From: Candidatus Eiseniibacteriota bacterium
GTDB taxonomy: Bacteria; Eisenbacteria; RBG-16-71-46; CAIMUX01
Assembly: GCA_029569475.1 (NCBI GenBank)
Contig: JAKQSZ010000045.1
Location: 7,677-71,676 of the forward strand
Direction: 5' to 3'
Length of the DNA stretch: 64,000 nucleotides
Of the stretch, positions 58,513-64,000 are shown piece by piece. Every line of letters starts with the position of its first letter. The first letter of the stretch is position 1. A program made the position numbers and the translations under genes. The notes beneath the pieces were generated by a model. The model searched no databases, had not been told where the DNA came from, and was given only the letters and a program-made list of their open reading frames with translations.

Positions 58513-58552
58513 CGGCCGGGGCGGCCGATCCGACCAGGATGAGGAAGATGGC

Positions 58553-59509
58553 ATGCGCCTCCTGACCAGGGTCTTTCGGGTTCTGCTCGCGGGTGGCGTC
58601 CTTCTCGCCGCCGGGTGTGGGCGCAAGTACGAGCTCCCTCCGCAACCGCCGCCCGCCCAGCCTCCGCTGCCCGGCTACGGCTTGCACGCGGTCTGGGATC
58701 TGGCCGGGGCGAGCCCGACCGACCTGGCCAGCCAGGCCTCTTATCTCTACGTGGTCGAGTCGGACACCGTGGGCACGGTGCGCGCTTACATCCCGACCCG
58801 GCGTGAGCCGCGTCACCCGGTCTTCATCGGCGCCTTCGAAGGGCTGGTCCGGCCGCACCACCTCGCGCTGGGCAAGCGGGACTCCCTCTTCGTCTTCGTG
58901 GCCGATGGGGACACCATCAAGAAGTACCTCGACATCGGCGGACCCGAGTTGGGGCGGTTCACCGATCCGCGGTGGAACGGCACCATCCGAGGGCTGGCCG
59001 CCGACAATCGTTTGTACGTCTACGTCGCCTTCGCCGACCGGGTCATCCAGTACGACGACCGCGGCCGGGAGGTTCGGATCGTCGCCGACTCGCGTTCCGG
59101 GGCCGGCCAGGTGAAGGAGCCGCACGGTATGCACTGGACCGGCACCGAGTTGCTGGTGGCCGACCGGCTCACCAACCTGGTCGTCCGGCTGGACCCCGAC
59201 AGGACCAATACACCGACGGACACCGCCCTGGCCTGGCCCGGGTTGCTCGAGCCCTCCGATGTGGTCGCGGACAAGGAGTTCATCTACGTCGCCGACACCG
59301 GCCATCACCGGGTGCTCAAGTACCGCCGCGGCGGGGGCGCCTTCGTCGATTCCGTGTACAGCCCCTACGACGAGGCGACCGCCATCGCGGGTGATCCGCT
59401 GGAACGTCCCCGCTACCTCGCCCTGGACAATCCGGAGAGCAACGCCGATGTCTTCGTTTCCGACGCGGACCGCAACCGGGTGGCGGTCTTCCGCCTCTCC
59501 ACGCAGTGA
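58553..59509 (+). CDS. NHL/beta-propeller-like lipoprotein
   Basis: Signal peptide with lipobox (VLLAGGVLLAAGC), Pro-rich spacer, then repeating blades: FIGAFEGLVRPHHLALGKRDSLFVFVADGDTIKKYLDIGG, GLAADNRLYVYVAFADRVIQYDDRGREV, PHGMHWTGTELLVADRLTNLVVRLD, PSDVVADKEFIYVADTGHHRVLKYRR, PRYLALDNPESNADVFVSDADRNRVAVFRL. The blade spacing and V-ADT-HRV-- pattern match NHL repeats, giving a six-bladed propeller. Probably a binding protein. GAGGAAG precedes ATG 58553. Confidence 0.85.
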   Translation: MRLLTRVFRVLLAGGVLLAAGCGRKYELPPQPPPAQPPLPGYGLHAVWDLAGASPTDLASQASYLYVVESDTVGTVRAYIPTRREPRHPVFIGAFEGLVRPHHLALGKRDSLFVFVADGDTIKKYLDIGGPELGRFTDPRWNGTIRGLAADNRLYVYVAFADRVIQYDDRGREVRIVADSRSGAGQVKEPHGMHWTGTELLVADRLTNLVVRLDPDRTNTPTDTALAWPGLLEPSDVVADKEFIYVADTGHHRVLKYRRGGGAFVDSVYSPYDEATAIAGDPLERPRYLALDNPESNADVFVSDADRNRVAVFRLSTQ

Positions 59510-59516
59510 GTTCCGC

Positions 59517-61718
59517 ATGACACCAGGACGCCGCCATCTCTTCCTCGCCTCCGTCCCGTTTCTCGGATGGATCCGGCGGCTGCTGGCTTGCAGGAAGGGC
59601 CACGTACCGGCCTGCTGGGGCACGCCGCGACGCGTCCTGGCCGGCGGGTCCGGACGCGTACCGGCTTGCTCGCCGGGGCTCGCACCGGCCGGCGCGCCGG
59701 GCCGCGTATGGACCGGCTCGCCGCTCCCGGCAATCCTGGGGGTATGGGTGTGCCTACTGGCCGGCCCGGTCGCGGACGCCGGCCTGGTCTACGGTTCCGG
59801 CGTTCGCGATTCCGGCGATCGGCACCTCGACCCGAGCCCGCTCTTCGATCTCGCCGTCCCTGACGAGGAGCATGAGGCGGAGGATCTTCCGTGGCCCCAG
59901 GCCACGCCGGAGGCGGCCGACGAGGCGCCCATCCGCGTGCGGACGACCAACCGCAACCTCGTCGGCCTCGCCGTCTGGAACACCGGGTTCTTCGGCACGA
60001 ACTTCGCCAGCATGGCGCCCTCCTTCGAGTACCCGCTGGGCGAGACCTTCCGCTACGACCACATGGTCCGCGGCGGTCTCTGGGTGGGCGGACTGGTGGA
60101 CACCTCGGGTGTTGTCGACACGCTGGTGAGCACGGCCACCATCGACGGCAGCTACGGGTCCGACCCGCGCACGGCCAGCGAGTTTGCCGCTCGGGACACC
60201 ATCCTCGAGATCTCGCGCATCCGCGGCGCCTATTACAGCCCGAACGCCCGCAGCCAGCAGGACTTCCGCACCTCTTTCTCGGACCGGTTGATTCGCGACC
60301 TCCACGCCCCGCTGGGCGTTGACGTGTACCTCGAGACCCTCGTCTGGGACTACGATCCCTTCCGAAGCATGGTGGTGGCGAACTTCACCATCGTGAATAC
60401 CAACGCGCATCCGATCCAGGACGTGGCCCTGGGGTTCTATTCCGAGCTGGCCACCGGTTACAAGGATCCCAGCCAGACCAATCCCTTCTCGGGATGGTTC
60501 GACAACAAGGACATCGAGGCGGTTGACTCGGTCCGGGTCGTCATGGAGCACCGCCACAACACCACCTATCCCTGGGCCGGCCTCGTCCTTCTCGGAACGG
60601 ATCCCCCGCTCGGGCCGCAGGCCTGCTCCTTCAGCTGGTGGGAATGGACCGTCGACGAGCCGGAGAACGACGCGGCGCGCTACCGCGCGATGACCACCGG
60701 CCTCTTCGAGAACACCGACGGCTTCGAGGCCTCGGCCGATCCGGTGGAGGTGCTTTCGGCCGGCCCCTTCCCCGGCTTCTTCTACCCGGGCGACTCCCTC
60801 CGCATATCCTTCGCCTTCGTCGGCGGCCGGCCGGATCCGCGCACCGGCGGAACGGCCAGGCTCGATCTGCTGGCCAACGCCAAGACCGCGCAGGATGCCT
60901 ACAACGCCAACTTCGACGTGCCGGTGCCGCCGCCGTCGCCGACGGTCTTGATCCAGCCTGGACGCAACCAGATCCGCCTCCGCTGGAAGGACGATCCCGA
61001 GTTCTTCGAAGACCCCAAGTCGGGGCTCGATTTCGAGGGGTACCGCGTCTATATCGCCGAGAGCCGGGCCGATCGCGATGCGCGGCTCATCATGGAAGCC
61101 GATGTCCTCGACTCGGTTTTCTTCAACACCGGTCTGGATGCGCTGCGCGACACCTACGTCGCCGGGTCCGACACCTTCGACTATCGCTACGACATCGACA
61201 ACCTGAGGGACGGGTTCCGCTACTGGACGGCGGTCACGTCCTTCGATGCGGGCGGCGGCCCCCAGAACCTCCCGTCGCTGGAGAGCGGCCGGACGCAGAA
61301 CCGCACCCTGGTCGTGCCCGGCGATCCCACCGTGCGCGACGCCGGCTCGGTCAAGGTCTTCCCCAATCCCTACCGGGGAGATGCCGCGTGGGACGGCAGC
61401 ATCTCCCGCGACCGGTATCTCTGGTTCATCAATCTCCCGCCGCGCTGCAACATCCGCATCTTCACGCTGGCGGGCGATCTGGTCGACACGATCCACTTCG
61501 ACAGCGCGACCTACCATGCCACCGAGATCCGCGGCATCTTCGATCCCACCGACCGGCAGAACCCCGAAGGCGACATCCCGCTGCTGTCGGGGAACATGGC
61601 GGCCTGGGACCTGATCTCCCGAGAAGACCAGGGGGTCGCTTCAGGTTTGTATATCTTTTCGGTGGAGGACCTGGACCGCGGCAACGTGGAGCTGGGCAAG
61701 TTTCTGATTCTCAAATGA
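59517..61718 (+). CDS. Secreted protein with type-IX-like C-terminal sorting domain
   Basis: Long N-terminus with two hydrophobic stretches (HLFLASVPFLGW and LPAILGVWVCLLAGP); the second looks like the signal. The 500-residue middle is not recognised except for an FN3-like part (SGLDFEGYRVYIAESRADRD). The last 110 residues are a sorting domain of the FlgD/por type: VKVFPNPYRGDAAW, LPPRCNIRIFTLAGDLVDTI, MAAWDLISREDQGVASGLYIFSVED, GKFLILK. This signature is common in FCB-group secreted proteins. The lead-in before the signal contains degenerate GTACCGGCYTGC-type repeats (59600-59710). ATG at 59517, eight bases past the previous stop. Confidence 0.87.
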   Translation: MTPGRRHLFLASVPFLGWIRRLLACRKGHVPACWGTPRRVLAGGSGRVPACSPGLAPAGAPGRVWTGSPLPAILGVWVCLLAGPVADAGLVYGSGVRDSGDRHLDPSPLFDLAVPDEEHEAEDLPWPQATPEAADEAPIRVRTTNRNLVGLAVWNTGFFGTNFASMAPSFEYPLGETFRYDHMVRGGLWVGGLVDTSGVVDTLVSTATIDGSYGSDPRTASEFAARDTILEISRIRGAYYSPNARSQQDFRTSFSDRLIRDLHAPLGVDVYLETLVWDYDPFRSMVVANFTIVNTNAHPIQDVALGFYSELATGYKDPSQTNPFSGWFDNKDIEAVDSVRVVMEHRHNTTYPWAGLVLLGTDPPLGPQACSFSWWEWTVDEPENDAARYRAMTTGLFENTDGFEASADPVEVLSAGPFPGFFYPGDSLRISFAFVGGRPDPRTGGTARLDLLANAKTAQDAYNANFDVPVPPPSPTVLIQPGRNQIRLRWKDDPEFFEDPKSGLDFEGYRVYIAESRADRDARLIMEADVLDSVFFNTGLDALRDTYVAGSDTFDYRYDIDNLRDGFRYWTAVTSFDAGGGPQNLPSLESGRTQNRTLVVPGDPTVRDAGSVKVFPNPYRGDAAWDGSISRDRYLWFINLPPRCNIRIFTLAGDLVDTIHFDSATYHATEIRGIFDPTDRQNPEGDIPLLSGNMAAWDLISREDQGVASGLYIFSVEDLDRGNVELGKFLILK

Positions 61719-61739
61719 ACATGAGTTCCTGAGCCTTTC

Positions 61740-63395
61740 ATGGACATGAGGATTCTCTCTATGACGTCGCGAGAGTCACATGCGGGCGATCTGTCCACCC
61801 TCCGGGACCGGACCGCCCGTTGCCGCGAACCGCTGAGAGCGCGCGAGGTCCGGTGGGACTGCGGCGGCACCATTCCCCCCGCGCCGGCCGGCTCGCTGGC
61901 GCGCGCCGGAGGCACGGCGACTCGACGGGCTCGCTGGGCGCTCGGGGCGGCGACCCTCTTGCTGATGTCCGCGGCCTGCTCGGACGATGCCAGCAAGCCG
62001 TTACCGGAGAACACGCCGCCGACGACGTATCTCTCCGTGCAAGGCCAGCTGGCGGATACACTCTTCTATCGCCTGCCCCTGGCATGGTGGGGCGCGGATC
62101 GCGACGGTCGGGTCGTGGGCTATTACATCCGCTGGAGCGAGCCCTGGGAGCCGCCGGCCGGCGCGCCCCGCTGGGCGGCCGACACGAGTTGGATCTACAC
62201 GGAAGCTACCAGCGACACCTTCGCCGCGCCGCTCCGCCAGACCGACCCGGGCGCGCTCCAGGCGGTCTGGACCGACACGTTTTCGGTGCGCGCGGTCGAC
62301 GATCTCGGATTGGTCGACCCGGCAGGCCGCAGTCAGATCTTTACCGTCAACAACTGGGTGCCGACCCTGGAGTGGGAACGAACGATGCAGCGCCCGTCGA
62401 GCAGCCTGCCGGCGGTCGCCTTCGCCTGGAAGCCGGCCGACCTGGACGGCCGCCGGTCCATCCTGCACTTCCGCTACTGGCTGGACGGCGAGGACTCGCT
62501 CCGCACGCCCACGACCACCGACACCGTCATCGGTCTCTTCCGGGAGGACTTCGGGGAGTGCTACGGTCCACGCACCCTCTCCGTTCAGGCCGTCGACGAA
62601 GCGCTCTGCCGCAGCAACATCATCCGCCACCGCTGGAACGTGGAGGAGCCCCACGGCAGCTGGCTCCTGATCGACCACGTCGCCAGCAACATGAGCGACG
62701 CAAACCTCGCCGATCCCTACTGGCGGGCGCTGATGGACTCGCTGGCGGGCGGGGACTACTACGTCTACGACGTGCAGCAGAAGGGAGCCTTCCGTTCGGC
62801 TCTCGAAGTCTTTCCGCTCTTCAGCCTCTTCCGGGGAGTTGTCTGGTACAGCGGCAACCCGCACAGCGCGAACGACGCCCTCATGCGCGTCAATTTGCGG
62901 CGGGCCCATCGCGGAATCGCCCGCTATCTGGAGGCCGGCCACCCCGTGCTGATCGCGGCGCGCGAGGCCGCCACCCCCGCGGGCGGTCTCACCGCCTCGT
63001 TCCTGCAGGACACGCTCGGCATCCGCGACTACTTCACCCTTGCTTCCGGGGCGGACCTGGGTCTCATGGCGCGGGACAGCATCTTCTGCGGCTTCGGCGA
63101 GCCGCGCGACTCGGTGGTCGTGACCGACTTCCTGATCCTGGACCCGGACTTCCTGCAACTGGAAGGCGACGTCACGCCGCTCTACTGGGTCCGGCCCGGC
63201 CGGCTGACCCGCTTCGGCCTGATCGAGCCCGACCAGAGCAACGAGCCCGCCTATCTGGGCGTTCTCAGCACCCGCGCCGGAGGCCGCCTGGCGATGGTCT
63301 CCTTCCTTCCGGTCAGGACCAACTTCCTCGGCAACGGCCGGCGAAGCGGCGCCGCCCTCCTTCGCTTGACGCTCGGCGAACCGCCGCCGCGGTAG
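61740..63395 (+). CDS. Lipoprotein of unknown function
   Basis: Lipobox LLLMSAAC lies about residue 83 after a long lead-in (MDMRILSMTSRESHAGDL...). ATG at 61761 has AGGA nine bases upstream and may be the true start. The body has beta-rich FN3-like segments (YYIRWSEPWEPPAGAP ... TFSVRAVDDLG) and a C-terminal half with GVVWYSGNPHSAND and IARYLEAGHPVLIAAREA, resembling a ThuA/GATase1-like fold, but no family is firm. It follows the sorting-domain protein and may be expressed with it. Confidence 0.75.
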   Translation: MDMRILSMTSRESHAGDLSTLRDRTARCREPLRAREVRWDCGGTIPPAPAGSLARAGGTATRRARWALGAATLLLMSAACSDDASKPLPENTPPTTYLSVQGQLADTLFYRLPLAWWGADRDGRVVGYYIRWSEPWEPPAGAPRWAADTSWIYTEATSDTFAAPLRQTDPGALQAVWTDTFSVRAVDDLGLVDPAGRSQIFTVNNWVPTLEWERTMQRPSSSLPAVAFAWKPADLDGRRSILHFRYWLDGEDSLRTPTTTDTVIGLFREDFGECYGPRTLSVQAVDEALCRSNIIRHRWNVEEPHGSWLLIDHVASNMSDANLADPYWRALMDSLAGGDYYVYDVQQKGAFRSALEVFPLFSLFRGVVWYSGNPHSANDALMRVNLRRAHRGIARYLEAGHPVLIAAREAATPAGGLTASFLQDTLGIRDYFTLASGADLGLMARDSIFCGFGEPRDSVVVTDFLILDPDFLQLEGDVTPLYWVRPGRLTRFGLIEPDQSNEPAYLGVLSTRAGGRLAMVSFLPVRTNFLGNGRRSGAALLRLTLGEPPPR

Positions 63396-63707
63396 ACCAG
63401 GAACGGGTGCCTGGCGGCTCGCGGTCCATGGAAGGACAAAGGCTGTCGGTTCCTTCGTGACCTGTGGACCCGGGACGGCGACCTTCGGGCAGGGGGCGCG
63501 GTTCTGAAAAACCCGGTCCCATGGCAGAAGAACCCACAAGTTGCCCCCGGGGACGACCTGGAGGGACCCGGACAGATCGTTTGGACGTGAACAATTCGCC
63601 CGCCGGGATGAGATGGGGTCGGTCTGTGGGAACGGGCCCCGCAAAATGGTAGAATGGTCAAGGTTTTTGCAGCGCCGCGGACCATCAACGAGGAGGCAGG
63701 CAGCACC
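63396..63707. other. Gap before the right-edge gene
   Basis: 312 bases, no gene. TAGAAT at 63650-63655 looks like a -10 box but no -35 is evident 17 bases earlier. AGGAGGCAGG at 63691-63700 is the ribosome-binding site for the next gene. Confidence 0.5.
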
Positions 63708-64000
63708 ATGAAATTCAAGACGACCCTGCTCGCGCTGGGCCTGGCCGCGCTGGCCGCATGGCCGGCCCGGGCCGATGTCACGATCCAGGAGATCCAGCTT
63801 GGTTTCTACGATGTAAACACCGTCGTGCAGATCGACGGAGTCGTGGTCACGGCGGTCGGCCGATTCGGATTCTTCGTCCAGGAACCGGACCTCCATCCCC
63901 AATACCAACGCGAGTGGAGCGGGATCTGGGTCTTCACCAACGACCTCCCCACCGTGAACAAGGGCGACCTGGTCAATGTCGTCGGCACCTACCAGGAGTA
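63708..64000 (+). CDS. Secreted OB-fold protein (partial, runs off right edge)
   Basis: Signal peptide (KTTLLALGLAALAAWPARA) followed by IQEIQLGFYDVNTVVQIDGVVVTAVGRFGFFVQEPD and GIWVFTNDLPTVNKGDLVNVVGTYQE, the start of an OB-fold of the kind found in secreted nucleases (YhcR/exeM-like) and cell-surface proteins. Only about 97 residues are visible. ATG at 63708 with AGGAGG upstream. Confidence 0.8.
   Translation, partial: MKFKTTLLALGLAALAAWPARADVTIQEIQLGFYDVNTVVQIDGVVVTAVGRFGFFVQEPDLHPQYQREWSGIWVFTNDLPTVNKGDLVNVVGTYQE

Overview
The window is a strongly GC-rich, gene-dense bacterial chromosome segment. It looks Gram-negative: there is a type IV pilus with a secretin (PilQ), a TonB-dependent receptor, a PorV-type outer-membrane protein, a protein with a type-IX-like C-terminal sorting domain, and several lipoproteins. 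The PorV/sorting-domain pair and a Bacteroidetes-style tRNA-dihydrouridine synthase point to the FCB side of the tree, perhaps a poorly cultured high-GC lineage such as Eisenbacteria or Krumholzibacteria. That placement is inference. No rRNA, tRNA or CRISPR array was seen.

Layout. 1-7.2 kb (minus strand): the end of a 2-oxoacid dehydrogenase operon (lpdA, lipB, E1-alpha cut by the left edge), a lipoprotein with a SUMF1-like domain, a thioredoxin-like ferredoxin and an NrnA-like DHH phosphoesterase. 7.3-8.9 kb: one complete insertion sequence with 32-bp terminal inverted repeats. 9.1-18.2 kb (minus): pilMNOPQ, preceded by an ABC transporter / TPR protein / pilD operon. 18.6-21.0 kb: a sulfatase-fold/TPR lipoprotein. 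21.1-30.8 kb (minus): major pilin, pilR, pilS, pilC, pilT, pilB and a ComEA-like protein, so nearly a full pilus system lies within 22 kb. 31-39 kb: an outer-membrane barrel protein, a TPR protein, and hutI/hutU for histidine breakdown. 40-50 kb: cation efflux, a DinG-like helicase, a lipid-anchored multiheme cytochrome with a collagen-like stalk, tryptophanase, a saccharopine-dehydrogenase-like protein, a SirB1-like protein and an FN3 lipoprotein. 50.8-54.2 kb: dus, then a tight cytidine deaminase / RpiB / DeoC nucleoside-catabolism cluster. 54.4-64 kb: a run of envelope and secreted proteins (TonB receptor, PorV-like, beta-propeller lipoprotein, sorting-domain protein, lipoprotein, OB-fold secreted protein).

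The most distinctive trait is a genome-wide habit of forming short tandem arrays (periods 12, 18, 21, 22, 24, 33, 36 and 53 bp). Inside genes most periods are multiples of three, giving low-complexity linkers in LpdA, PilP, PilT, the ComEA-like protein, an outer-membrane protein and cytidine deaminase. Between genes, non-triplet periods (22, 53) also occur. At two places the repeat duplicates the 3' end of a gene; in one of them a whole stop/RBS/start junction exists in three copies in three reading frames. The other strong leads are the DeoC/RpiB/cytidine deaminase cluster, whose DeoC has an encapsulation-peptide-like N-terminus, sigma-54-like promoters near the pilus genes, and a sulfatase-fold protein and SUMF1-like protein that both lack their family's key cysteine.
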